Positions 45,669 to 54,811 of a stretch of DNA of 64,000 bases are shown in pieces; position 1 is the stretch's first letter; each line of letters starts with the position of its first letter. A program made the translations under genes and the position numbers. This stretch comes from JANRIC01 sp033765345. GTDB lineage: Bacteria > Bacteroidota > Bacteroidia > Cytophagales > Microscillaceae. The notes beneath the pieces were generated by a model. That model searched no databases. It saw only the letters and a program-made list of their open reading frames with translations, and was not told where the DNA came from. Location of the stretch: NCBI GenBank assembly GCA_033765345.1, contig JANRIC010000131.1, forward strand, positions 1-64,000, in the 5' to 3' direction.

Positions 45669-47540
45669 TCAATCTCCCAACAGTTCTACCTCCTCCATCA
45701 TATCTCCTATCTGGATGCGGTGTACCACATCCATCCCTTCTACGACTTCGGCAAAGATCGTGTAGCGTCCGTCCAGGTGAGGCGTGGCGGTGTGGGTAAT
45801 AAAAAACTGACAGCTTTCGGTGTCTTTGCCGGCCGAAGCCAAACCTACACTCCCGGCTTTGTATAAAAGCGGCGTAAATTCCGAACGAATGGTATAATCT
45901 AAGCCTCCGAAACCGTCTCCTCGGGGGCATCCACCCTGCACGACAAAATTGGGTACAATTCGGTGGAAAGTTTTTTTGTCGTAAAATCCTTCTTTGACAA
46001 GCTTTACAAAAGTCGCTACACTACCTGGTGCTTCATTGACTTTAAGCTGTAGGGTAATATTGCCCAAAGAGGTTTGAATAAGCACTTTTTGATTTTGATC
46101 TAGCGTGCGGATGATTTGCCAGTCGATCGGCGGTTCTGTAGTTTTAGGGAATTCCGTCTGGGTTTTTCTCCCTTCCAGATAGTCAATTGTTTTTTGTAAT
46201 TCCTGGTAGGCCTCGATATCTCGGGGAAGTTGGAGCATTGTTAAGGTTTTTTTCATAAAATCAATATCCGGAGACATCGCCCTGGCTTTGACCTGTGGCT
46301 CACGCAAAAAGATGGCAGCGTGATAGATCAGGGCAATATCTTGACTTTCAATGGCTTTTTGCAAAATGGCTGCATATTGCTTTTCGGCATCCGCGACCGT
46401 TTTTTGAAGTGCCTCGAGGTTTTTTGCTTGATACATTTGGAGGAGAGCTTCCAGGGCAGAAGTTCTGACGTAGGCGTGTTTGGCTTTGAAGAAATAATTT
46501 TTAATTTGAGGGAAAAGTGCCGGTTGGTCGCTCAAGGTTTTCAGCAAATCACCCAGTTGATATGGGTTGGGCAGATTGTCTATTTTTTCAATTTGATTCA
46601 AAGGTTTTTGATCCTTAAATTTGCTTCCGAGCACATGCTGCGCTGTCAAGATCAAATGCATGTTTTTTTCCAGGGAGGCACTTTCTAGGATATCCTTTAC
46701 CTGATTAAATTCATAATTAGCCAGGCTTCTTAAAATATTGACCTTCACCATATAATTTTCTTCCTGTGTATATTTTTCCTTCAAAAAACTGAGTGCCTCA
46801 GGGTTTTTCATCCTGCCCAAAGCCTGCGCCAGGTTCATCCGTACGGTAGGATTTTGTTCTTTTGAAAATTGATTTTGAATATCTTGTTGATATGTAGCCA
46901 AATTCAAATCCGCAAAACGCCCCAGATACAAGCCAGCAATCTCCCGTACTTCAGATTCGGGATGTTGTAAAAGGCTTACGACTTTTTGGGTAGCTTTTTC
47001 CGTGAAAACGCCTTTTAAACCTGCTCGGTAGAATCCTCTCCCTTGCCCCAGACAAACCGGCAAGGTATCACAACTTTGCCCAATCAAAAAATCAAGAGTT
47101 TCCTGAGTGGCACATTTGCCCATAGCTTCCAAGATTTGGGCTTTGACTTTTACATTTATTTCAGTTTGTGCACATTTGATTAAATCTTTTGTCGCCGAAA
47201 TGCTTCCAATTTGCCCCAGCGCAAAAGCTGCTGCCTCACGTACCTCATCCGAAATATCCTGCGTGAGTTTGAGAAGCTCTGGGATCGCTGTGCTATCTTG
47301 CAAAGAAGCAAAAGCCAGTGCGGTAGCCGCCCGATAATCGGATTTATCATCCCGTAGAAAAGTCAAAAGTTCCTGGGTTTTTCTCTGGTCTTGTAAATCA
47401 TAAATCTGACGGAATTTGGGGTCAACAAAGCGATTTTTTGCCCAGGAGTCTGTTGAGTTCTCCAGGGAAGAGCTATGATGCTGACATGAAAAAAGAAACC
47501 CAAAAATGAAAAACCCTACTGTAAAAAATCTTACAATCAT
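45669..47540 (-). CDS. Lipoprotein with HEAT repeats and a cyclophilin-type PPIase domain
   Basis: This 623-residue protein has the lipoprotein signal MIVRFFTVGFFIFGFLFSC. Residues about 40-470 are HEAT-like helical repeats (AAAFALGQIGSISATKDLIK, IAGLYLGRFADLNLA, RMNLAQALGRMKNPEALSFL). The C-terminal 155 residues are a cyclophilin peptidyl-prolyl isomerase with FHRIVPNFVVQGGCPRGDG, SCQFFITHT and HLDGRYTIFAEVVEGMDVV. It probably assists folding of envelope proteins, with the HEAT scaffold binding clients. It is convergent with the decayed region and divergent from recQ. Confidence 0.9.
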   Translation of the reverse strand: MIVRFFTVGFFIFGFLFSCQHHSSSLENSTDSWAKNRFVDPKFRQIYDLQDQRKTQELLTFLRDDKSDYRAATALAFASLQDSTAIPELLKLTQDISDEVREAAAFALGQIGSISATKDLIKCAQTEINVKVKAQILEAMGKCATQETLDFLIGQSCDTLPVCLGQGRGFYRAGLKGVFTEKATQKVVSLLQHPESEVREIAGLYLGRFADLNLATYQQDIQNQFSKEQNPTVRMNLAQALGRMKNPEALSFLKEKYTQEENYMVKVNILRSLANYEFNQVKDILESASLEKNMHLILTAQHVLGSKFKDQKPLNQIEKIDNLPNPYQLGDLLKTLSDQPALFPQIKNYFFKAKHAYVRTSALEALLQMYQAKNLEALQKTVADAEKQYAAILQKAIESQDIALIYHAAIFLREPQVKARAMSPDIDFMKKTLTMLQLPRDIEAYQELQKTIDYLEGRKTQTEFPKTTEPPIDWQIIRTLDQNQKVLIQTSLGNITLQLKVNEAPGSVATFVKLVKEGFYDKKTFHRIVPNFVVQGGCPRGDGFGGLDYTIRSEFTPLLYKAGSVGLASAGKDTESCQFFITHTATPHLDGRYTIFAEVVEGMDVVHRIQIGDMMEEVELLGD

Positions 47541-47793
47541 GGCTGTTTATATAAAAATGTTGAAAATAAAAAAACCTAATTAAAAAGAATAAAAATCAAA
47601 TTAATGACATAAATCCAATTTAATTAGAATTTATTCAAAATTAAATGCATTTATTAGGAAATTAATAATTTAAGACATACATTTGGGGGTAATTTAAGCA
47701 TATTTTTAGAATTGCCTAAAGGAGATGATCAATACTTTTAGGAAAAATAGATAAAAGCCATTCAATCAAATAAATTAAGATTAAGACCCTAAG

Positions 47794-49944
47794 ATGAGCA
47801 CAATATCCGAAGCCAAAGCTAATTTAAAAAAATATTTTGGGTACGATAGCTTTCGACCCCAGCAGGAAGAAATCATTCAGGAGGTACTTTCCAAACAAGA
47901 CGTACTTGTGCTTATGCCTACCGGAGGTGGAAAGTCCATTTGCTATCAGATTCCAGCAGTAAGTCTTCCGGGCACTTGTATTGTGATTTCTCCTTTGATT
48001 GCGCTGATGAAAGACCAAGTAGAGGCCTTACGCGCCAATGGAATCTCAGCGGCATTTTTGAATAGCAGCCTGATCTCGGCAGAGCAGCAAAAAGTAGAAC
48101 AAGATGCCCTTTCCGGCAAATTAAAGCTTCTTTATGTTTCTCCTGAAAAGCTACTTACCCGTGATTTTTACAACCTGATGCTTTCTTTGGAAATTAATCT
48201 GATTGCCATTGATGAAGCTCATTGTATTTCTGCTTGGGGGCATGATTTCCGACCAGAATACACGCAGTTGCGTTTTTTGAAAAATAAATTTCCCGCTGTT
48301 CCAATCATTGCACTTACAGCTACTGCCGATAAAGTAACCCGCAAAGACATTCTAACCCAATTACAACTTACTGATCCTAAGGTTTTTATTGCTTCTTTCG
48401 ATCGTCCAAACCTGAGCCTGAACGTACTTCCAGCACAAAACCGCTTCAAGGTCATTATGGAATTGATCCAAAAACGCCCCAACGATTCGGGGATCATCTA
48501 TTGCCTAAGCCGCAAGAGTACAGAAGAAATTGCCGAAAAACTCCGCTTTAGTGGCGTAAATGCCGCCCATTATCATGCTCTACTCTCTGCCGAACAGCGC
48601 GCCCAAACCCAAGAAGATTTTATCCAGGATCGTGTGCCGATTATCTGTGCTACGATTGCATTTGGAATGGGCATTGACAAATCCAATGTGCGCTGGGTGA
48701 TTCATTACAATCTCCCTAAAAATATTGAGGGTTATTACCAAGAAATCGGCCGGGCAGGACGCGACGGACTTAAGAGCAATACCTTGCTTTTTTATAGCAT
48801 CCGGGATGTGGCTCTGCTGAGAAGTTTTATAGAAGAAAGCGGGCAAAAAGAAGTACAACTCGCCAAACTTGAGCGCATGCAAGAATACGCCGAGGCACAT
48901 ACCTGCCGCCGAAAAATCCTACTGAGTTATTTCGGCGAACATCTCACCGAAGACTGCGGCAATTGTGACGTTTGTAAAAACCCACCTACCAATTTTGATG
49001 GTACGGTTTTTACCCAACAAGCGCTCTCAGCACTCGCACGCCTGAAAGAAAAAGTAAGCTTAGGAACTCTTATCGACGTGCTTCGGGGCTCTTCCAAGCA
49101 GGAAGTCATCGAGAAAGGCTACCATCAGATCAAAACCTATGGCATCGGCCGCCAAATCTCCGCCCTTCATTGGCAGCAATACCTCTTGCAAATGCTCCAC
49201 CAGGGATTTATGGAAATTGACTACGAACACGAACAACAACTCCGCATTACGCCTTTGGGAAAGGAAGTGCTTTTTGACAAACGCCAAGTCAAACTCATCA
49301 AACCTGATGAAATAGAAAAAAGAATCCGAGAAAATATCGAGAAATCACAAGAAAAACCCAAAACCCAGGTTTTCAAAGAAGAATTGTTTGAGGAATTGCG
49401 AAAAATTCGATTGGATATTGCTCGTGATGGAAATATCCCTCCTTATGTCGTTTTCAGTGATGCTACCCTCCAGGAAATGTCTGAGAAAAGACCAACCATC
49501 GAGGAAGAAATAAAAAAAATCTCTGGTGTAGGAGAAAAAAAATACCAACTTTATGGACAAATTTTCATAGATGCTATCATTGATTTTATTAAGAAGAAAA
49601 ATGAAGAAGGCGAAAGAATAAAAGGCAGCACCTATATCATCACCTATGATTATTATAAATCAGGCTTATCGGTAGACGAAATTGCCCAAAAAAGAGAGAT
49701 TAGCTCAGCTACGGTACTTTCGCACCTTACTTACTTGTATGACCTGGGGCAAGAAGTCGATCTGGAATCTATGATCAGCATTCAAGAAAAAGAAATCATC
49801 TATCAGGCCTTTGATACGGTCGGTTTCGGCAAAGCCATGAAACCTTTTTTTGAATACCTGCAAGAGAAAATACCTTATGATAAAATTCGTATCGCTTCTT
49901 CCATTTACAAAAAAGAAAAAAATATTAAATTTGAGAATAATTAA
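47794..49944 (+). CDS. recQ: ATP-dependent DNA helicase RecQ
   Basis: This 716-residue helicase has Walker A LMPTGGGKSICYQIP, the box AIDEAHCISAWGHDFRPEY, motif VI YYQEIGRAGRDG, the RecQ-C zinc cluster (CRRKILLSYFGEH, then CGNCDVCKNP), a winged helix, an HRDC domain and a C-terminal HTH region (SVDEIAQKREISSATVLSHL). It unwinds recombination and replication intermediates. The stop codon TAA at 49942-49944 lies within the first unit of the 9-bp array that follows, so array changes could reach the last codons (FENN). Confidence 0.96.
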   Translation: MSTISEAKANLKKYFGYDSFRPQQEEIIQEVLSKQDVLVLMPTGGGKSICYQIPAVSLPGTCIVISPLIALMKDQVEALRANGISAAFLNSSLISAEQQKVEQDALSGKLKLLYVSPEKLLTRDFYNLMLSLEINLIAIDEAHCISAWGHDFRPEYTQLRFLKNKFPAVPIIALTATADKVTRKDILTQLQLTDPKVFIASFDRPNLSLNVLPAQNRFKVIMELIQKRPNDSGIIYCLSRKSTEEIAEKLRFSGVNAAHYHALLSAEQRAQTQEDFIQDRVPIICATIAFGMGIDKSNVRWVIHYNLPKNIEGYYQEIGRAGRDGLKSNTLLFYSIRDVALLRSFIEESGQKEVQLAKLERMQEYAEAHTCRRKILLSYFGEHLTEDCGNCDVCKNPPTNFDGTVFTQQALSALARLKEKVSLGTLIDVLRGSSKQEVIEKGYHQIKTYGIGRQISALHWQQYLLQMLHQGFMEIDYEHEQQLRITPLGKEVLFDKRQVKLIKPDEIEKRIRENIEKSQEKPKTQVFKEELFEELRKIRLDIARDGNIPPYVVFSDATLQEMSEKRPTIEEEIKKISGVGEKKYQLYGQIFIDAIIDFIKKKNEEGERIKGSTYIITYDYYKSGLSVDEIAQKREISSATVLSHLTYLYDLGQEVDLESMISIQEKEIIYQAFDTVGFGKAMKPFFEYLQEKIPYDKIRIASSIYKKEKNIKFENN

Positions 49945-50059
49945 AATAATTAAAATAATTAAAATAATTAAAATAATTAAAATAATTAAAATAATTAAAA
50001 TAATTAAAATAATTAAAATAATTAAAATAATTAAAATAATTAAAATAATTAAAATAATT
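49936..50059. repeat. Perfect 9-bp AT tandem array (AATAATTAA)n, about 13.8 copies
   Basis: AATAATTAA repeats without error for 124 bp, starting in the last codons of recQ and containing its stop. It is the same unit and gene-relative orientation as the array at the end of the archaemetzincin gene (326-383). The remaining 50060-50215 is AT-rich and shows no gene. Confidence 0.95.
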
Positions 50060-50215
50060 TCTTATAAAACATTGAAAATCAAATTATTATAAATTGTGCT
50101 TTTTTTTATAATTTCTAATCAAAAATATATTTTTATTGGCTAAAAATTAGAATAGTGCAATTTATTAGCTATTTTCTTTGAGAGTAAATCCGATTTATAA
50201 CAAGGTAAATTTATA

Positions 50216-50247
50216 ATTTCCTTAATTCCTTAATTTTTTTAATTTCT
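50216..50247. repeat. Degenerate 9-bp AT repeats after the arginine deiminase stop
   Basis: On the minus strand the stop TAA is followed by AGAAATTAA, AAAAATTAA, GGAATTAA and GGAAATTA, echoing the 9-bp units at 142-177 and the perfect arrays. The short degenerate copies may be an eroded array. Confidence 0.45.
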
Positions 50248-51708
50248 TTAACAATCATCCCTCAGCAAAGGCATACTCATACAATGAGAGCCACCTCGGG
50301 CACGAGAAAGCTCGGCGGAGGGCAATAAAATCAAGGTATTTTGTATTTCGTTGGGGTGTTTCTCACCTTTTACAAACTGATCTACCAAATCTGCAGCCAT
50401 GAGCACCTCAAAACCTTGTTTTTTGAAAGATTCGGCGGTTTTGGTATTACGATCATACCCAATCACTACCCCTTCACGGATGGCAAGCACATTGCAGGAG
50501 TCAGTCCATTGCTCACGCAGCACAAAAGGATATTCACCATCGCCGGAGTATATAAATCGGGTTTCTTCGCTGCTTTGAAAGTCGTTTTGGCTGATGTCAT
50601 CCAGCAAATCTTCTAAATATTCAAAATGAATGGGATTGTTTTCATTGCCTTGATGAAACTGGATGATTTCGGGGCGATGCTTTTTTCCAAAAAAGGGTGA
50701 ATTGGCATCCTGGATGTAACTTCGGTCGGTATAAGCGATATTTTGCCGAGATAAAGCCCCAAAAAGCACCCAAACATTGCGTTTGACTTGGGTAAATACC
50801 GTGTCGATGTGCATAAAATCACGTTTTTTTGGGATTTTGATGACCGTGACTTTACGCACAATATTCCGGCTGAAAAGCTGATCTATGATTCTGTTGACGG
50901 CTTTGTAAGAAGTTCTTTCGCTGATACCTACCAACACGTGATTTTTATGAACAACCATAATATCCCCTCCTTCCAGGGTGATTTCATTCTGAGCAGCTTC
51001 CTCCAAGCTTAGGTAGAAATGATGCTCATCATCACTGATTTCAATGATTTTATCCTGATAATCCTTAAAAAAGGGGTGATTGTAAAAAATATATTTCATC
51101 ATCAGCGATTCGCGGAAGCGCACCAGTTTGGCAGGGCGATTCAAAAGGATGTGGTCATTGATCACAATGCCAATATCACGGGTAAAAATAAAATTAGGTA
51201 CAGGAGGGAAAATAATCTGCCCGTCTGGCATCACGCCAGAGATCAGCGTCTTGGCGAGTTCGCAAGGCTCAATAGCCATCAATTCATCCACACTTCGGTA
51301 AGGGCATCGCTCAATGGCACAGATAGAAGACACCAATTTTAATTTAAGAACTTGATCTTCTATCACTTCTGCCAGCAAAAACTGAGGATCAATCACTTTA
51401 TCAGATTTAAAATAGGCTTTCTGATCAGGCTCATAAAACTGACGTTGGTTTTGAGGATCATCAGCGAATTTGATCTGAGAAATGATCTTATCAGGATCCA
51501 AAAAAAAGAGCAACAGTTTGACATAAAAGTCGTATTCATCCTTGCGCATCGAGTCCAGATGAATGATGTCCTCAAAAAGCCAGTCTTGGGCTTTGGAAGG
51601 AATGACCTTTGCCAGTCCATTGTCTGGGTTATGAATCATCAGACGACGAAGCTGTCCGATCTCAGAACTTACATAAATAGTATTTTTGTTTAAATTTTCG
51701 CTTTGCAT
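50248..51708 (-). CDS. arcA: Arginine deiminase-family protein
   Basis: This 486-residue protein hydrolyses arginine to citrulline and ammonia if it behaves like its family. Motifs of the pentein fold are present: EIGQLRRLMIHNPD, PNFIFTRDIGIVINDHI, LEGGDIMVVHKNHVLVG, HIDTVFTQVKRN and the catalytic cysteine loop RARGGSHCMSMPLLRDD at the C-terminus. It is longer than classical ArcA (about 410 residues). The gene is divergent from arginine decarboxylase with an 82-nt shared promoter region. No arcB or arcC is adjacent, so energy-yielding arginine fermentation is not shown. Confidence 0.82.
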   Translation of the reverse strand: MQSENLNKNTIYVSSEIGQLRRLMIHNPDNGLAKVIPSKAQDWLFEDIIHLDSMRKDEYDFYVKLLLFFLDPDKIISQIKFADDPQNQRQFYEPDQKAYFKSDKVIDPQFLLAEVIEDQVLKLKLVSSICAIERCPYRSVDELMAIEPCELAKTLISGVMPDGQIIFPPVPNFIFTRDIGIVINDHILLNRPAKLVRFRESLMMKYIFYNHPFFKDYQDKIIEISDDEHHFYLSLEEAAQNEITLEGGDIMVVHKNHVLVGISERTSYKAVNRIIDQLFSRNIVRKVTVIKIPKKRDFMHIDTVFTQVKRNVWVLFGALSRQNIAYTDRSYIQDANSPFFGKKHRPEIIQFHQGNENNPIHFEYLEDLLDDISQNDFQSSEETRFIYSGDGEYPFVLREQWTDSCNVLAIREGVVIGYDRNTKTAESFKKQGFEVLMAADLVDQFVKGEKHPNEIQNTLILLPSAELSRARGGSHCMSMPLLRDDC

Positions 51709-51790
51709 AGAGAATAGTATTGATATTTATTGTCTAAAAGCTTTACTTTGCACCCAAATTAAATATATAAGTCGTCTCTAGAACAAATAA

Positions 51791-53188
51791 ATGAAAAATT
51801 ACATAGAGTTGATAGAACAAACCTTTGATTTTCCAACCAAAGAGTTTAAAGTAGAAAACGATGTTCTATTCTTCAATGAAGTCCCCTTGATGGATGTGAT
51901 AGAAAAGTACGGTACTCCATTGAGGTTGACTTATCTGCCTAAGATCAGTGATCAAATTCAATATTCCAAGTTTATTTTCAACAAAGCTATAAAAAAACTT
52001 AATTATAAAGGAGCATATACATATTGTTATTGTACAAAATCTTCACATTTTCGTTTTGTATTGGAAGAAGCTCTCAAAAATAAAGTTCATATTGAGACTT
52101 CATCCGCCTTTGACATTTCTATAGTACGCCGATTGATTGAAGATGAAGTAATTGACAAGAGCACTTATATTCTTTGTAATGGCTTTAAAAGACCTGCTTA
52201 TGTCGAGAATATCAGGAGTTTGTTGAAAGATGGCTATCAATGTATCCCTATCCTAGACAACCTCAATGAGATAGACGGTTATCAAGACGTAAAAGCATCA
52301 CAGGTGAACGTAGGAATCCGTCTTGCTTCGGACGAAGAACCTAATTTTGAGTTTTATACTTCCAGGCTGGGAGTACGTTATTCGGATGTAGATAAGCTTT
52401 ATCGTGAAAAAATAGCCCCTAACAGCAAGTTTCGCCTGAAAATGCTGCACTTTTTTATTCATAACGGCATCAAGGACAGCGCGTATTACTGGAGTGAGTT
52501 GAGCCGATTTATGTACAAATACTGTGAGCTCAAGAAAATATGCCCTGAATTGGATACCATTGATATTGGTGGTGGTTTTCCGATCAAAAGCTCCCTGCAT
52601 TTTGACTTTGATTATGAGTATATGGCGGAGCAAATCGTGGAATACATCCAGTGGATTTGTCGTAAAAGCCACGTACCTGAGCCAGATATCTTTACTGAAT
52701 TCGGTAATTTTACCGTAGGAGAGAGTGGTGCTATTATTTATTCGGTAATTGACCAAAAGCTCCAGAACGATAAAGAACTTTGGTATATGATAGACGGATC
52801 GTTTATTACTCACTTGCCTGATGTCTGGGGGATGAATCAAAAATATATCATGTTGGCGGTCAATAATTGGGATCATCCGCATCACAAGGTAAATCTAGGC
52901 GGCTTAACTTGTGACTCCATGGACTATTACAACTCCGAAATGCATAGTTCCGAAGTGTTTTTGCCAGTGGTAGAATCTGGGCAACCTCAATACATTGGGT
53001 TTTTCCATACAGGAGCTTATCAGGAATCCTTAGGCGGTTATGGAGGTATTCAGCATTGCCTGATTCCTGCGCCTCGTCACGTGATCATCAATCGGGATGA
53101 AGAGGGTAAATTGGTTACCAAGCTCTTTTCGGATGAGCAAAATAGCGAGTCAATGCTCAAAATTCTGGGTTATATGAACGATAAATGA
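51791..53188 (+). CDS. speA: Biosynthetic arginine decarboxylase
   Basis: This 465-residue PLP enzyme makes agmatine, the first step of polyamine synthesis. The PLP lysine is in YTYCYCTKSSHFRFVLEE, a glycine loop in DTIDIGGGFPIKSSL, and the active-site cysteine in GGLTCDSMDYYNSE. The sequence matches the compact Bacteroidota type rather than the 630-residue enterobacterial SpeA. It shares the intergenic region with the divergent arginine deiminase gene, so the two arginine-consuming routes may be regulated together. Confidence 0.9.
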   Translation: MKNYIELIEQTFDFPTKEFKVENDVLFFNEVPLMDVIEKYGTPLRLTYLPKISDQIQYSKFIFNKAIKKLNYKGAYTYCYCTKSSHFRFVLEEALKNKVHIETSSAFDISIVRRLIEDEVIDKSTYILCNGFKRPAYVENIRSLLKDGYQCIPILDNLNEIDGYQDVKASQVNVGIRLASDEEPNFEFYTSRLGVRYSDVDKLYREKIAPNSKFRLKMLHFFIHNGIKDSAYYWSELSRFMYKYCELKKICPELDTIDIGGGFPIKSSLHFDFDYEYMAEQIVEYIQWICRKSHVPEPDIFTEFGNFTVGESGAIIYSVIDQKLQNDKELWYMIDGSFITHLPDVWGMNQKYIMLAVNNWDHPHHKVNLGGLTCDSMDYYNSEMHSSEVFLPVVESGQPQYIGFFHTGAYQESLGGYGGIQHCLIPAPRHVIINRDEEGKLVTKLFSDEQNSESMLKILGYMNDK

Positions 53189-53272
53189 CTGCAAGACCAA
53201 AACCAGGAAATTGTAGAAGTTGAAAAAGTAGATGATTGATTATGAGGATTTTATATTCTTTTTGAGATATTA

Positions 53273-53339
53273 AAAAAAGCGTAAAAGAAAGCTGATTTGA
53301 AAAAAATAAAGGATTCCGAAATTTCTTATACGCTTTTTT
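53273..53339 (+). terminator. Inverted repeat with T run after speA
   Basis: AAAAAAGCGTA (53273-53283) and TACGCTTTTTT (53329-53339) are perfect complements, 45 nt apart. The loop is long for a classical terminator, but the second arm ends in a T tract and the element lies between speA and the small lipoprotein gene. Confidence 0.4.
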
Positions 53340-53421
53340 GCTTTTTGACGTATATTAGGGTAGGATATTTGCTCAATTTCCCTTAGAGAAAATAATAAAG
53401 TTTGCTTAACAGTTTTTATTT

Positions 53422-53598
53422 ATGAAAAAAATTATTGCTTTTGCCTTTGTGGCGATGATTGGTTTTTCTTCTTGTGCCAAGCGCTATACTTGTCCGACAT
53501 ATCTTAAAAATGAAGAAATACAGGAAGACATCCAGGTAAAAAACCAAGATTTGAATAAAAAACAAGAAATAGTCAAATCTAAAGATATCAAGTCCTAA
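53422..53598 (+). CDS. Small lipoprotein, 58 residues
   Basis: ATG at 53422 opens MKKIIAFAFVAMIGFSSC, a short lipoprotein signal with lipobox FSSC. The mature part (AKRYTCPTYLKNEEIQEDIQ then a Lys/Gln-rich tail) has one further cysteine. Small Bacteroidota lipoproteins with a C-P-T-Y motif are common and uncharacterised. The last four bases overlap the 3' end of the convergent HAD phosphatase gene. Confidence 0.75.
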   Translation: MKKIIAFAFVAMIGFSSCAKRYTCPTYLKNEEIQEDIQVKNQDLNKKQEIVKSKDIKS

Positions 53599-54143
53599 GA
53601 ATTTTCAGTCAAACCCAAAATGATTACTGCTGCATGATACAAGTTATCCGCCAATTGGTCGGCATAGCTTGTATAATCTTTATTGGGGTCGTATCTGGCC
53701 GATTGCGCCGGAATAAAAACTGTTCGTAGTGCTACTTTGTGAGCCGCCTCCATATCTCGGACACTATCACCTATCATCCAAGACTTTGTCACATCTATTT
53801 TGTACTTTGCTATAGCTTTTTCAAGCATCAAAGAACCGGGTTTGCGACTCAGCGAAGCGGTGTCATAATCCGGGTGATGTGGTGCAAAATACTGATCGTC
53901 AATCACCTGTCCACATTGTGCTTGCAAATAATGATAGCAATTCATCACATCTTCTTTGGTATACATCCCTTTGGCAATTCCTGATTGATTGGTGATGATA
54001 ATCAACAAATAACCTGCATTTTTGAGCATTTGAAGGGCTTCAGGCACTTTATCCAAAATCTTAAAATCATCAAGGCGATACGTGTAGTCGATATGATCCT
54101 GATTTAGTACGCCATCACGATCCAGGAAAATGCATTTGTTCAT
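53595..54143 (-). CDS. HAD phosphatase, GmhB/HisB-N type with altered zinc loop
   Basis: The protein has 182 residues. HAD motifs are clear: CIFLDRDGVLNQDH (nucleophile aspartate), IIITNQSGIAKGMY, SRKPGSLMLEKAI (lysine) and SWMIGDSVRDMEAAHK. The fold matches D-glycero-D-manno-heptose-1,7-bisphosphate 7-phosphatase and histidinol phosphatase. The usual zinc-binding CPHHP...CxCRKP loop reads APHHPDYDTASLSRKP here, so the three cysteines are missing. The substrate may differ, and no heptose genes are adjacent. Confidence 0.82.
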   Translation of the reverse strand: MNKCIFLDRDGVLNQDHIDYTYRLDDFKILDKVPEALQMLKNAGYLLIIITNQSGIAKGMYTKEDVMNCYHYLQAQCGQVIDDQYFAPHHPDYDTASLSRKPGSLMLEKAIAKYKIDVTKSWMIGDSVRDMEAAHKVALRTVFIPAQSARYDPNKDYTSYADQLADNLYHAAVIILGLTENS

Positions 54144-54187
54144 GGTGTTTCTTCAAGCTTTGAATAGACAATTGACGAGATAGTAGT

Positions 54188-54757
54188 TTATCTAAAAGTT
54201 TTCACCTTGCCCTCGAATCCTTCGGTTTTGAGTACTTCCAGGGCTAATTCAGCCATTTTTTCACTGTTAAAAAAGCCGTAAAGCACCCTAAAGCTATTTT
54301 TTTCATATACAATATGCAAATTCTCGGATTGTGACATGTTGGCAAACTGCTCCATATCAAGTTTTTTAAAAGCTCCCAATTGTATGGTATAACGAAGGTA
54401 TTTGCCCGTGGCATGGTTGAGAAAATAATCATCTTTTTCGATGAGTAAATCTTTAAAACCCTTGTTGATCAAAAGTTTTTTAACAGCTTCTACAGTCTGC
54501 ATCCCGAGGTATCTACCCACAAATACGTGTGCGAGATTGTCGTTAATTCCTTCATTTTCAGGGGAAAAAGCTATGGATTGGGTGTTTACAAGGCCTACAT
54601 CTTTGAGGTTTTTGAAGCGATCCCAGTCTACCTCGCCTTGATAGGCAGCAAGCTGTATCTGATAGATCGTGCTTAAATCATTATCCTGAGCATAAACAAG
54701 TTGATCGGCTATCATCAGTAAGGAAGAAAAAAAGACACATCGGATTAGTCTATTCAT
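54188..54757 (-). CDS. Secreted protein with two SPOR-like repeats
   Basis: This 189-residue protein has a signal peptide (MNRLIRCVFFSSLLMIADQLVYAQ). Two SPOR-like units follow, beginning IYQIQLAAYQGEVDWDRF and RYTIQLGAFKKLDMEQF, each with the strand-helix-strand pattern ending in a residue such as VFVGRY or VLYGFF. SPOR domains bind denuded peptidoglycan at division sites; binding here is inferred. It is a single gene between the HAD and DUF2147 genes. Confidence 0.65.
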   Translation of the reverse strand: MNRLIRCVFFSSLLMIADQLVYAQDNDLSTIYQIQLAAYQGEVDWDRFKNLKDVGLVNTQSIAFSPENEGINDNLAHVFVGRYLGMQTVEAVKKLLINKGFKDLLIEKDDYFLNHATGKYLRYTIQLGAFKKLDMEQFANMSQSENLHIVYEKNSFRVLYGFFNSEKMAELALEVLKTEGFEGKVKTFR

Positions 54758-54811
54758 TGTATTAATTTCTCATGTGAGCCGCTAAAATACAATCTTTTTC
54801 AATAATAAATA

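Noticed and set aside
49850..50092. Frame with an IKI repeat tail after recQ
   Set aside because: It is out of frame with recQ and made by the 9-bp AT array.
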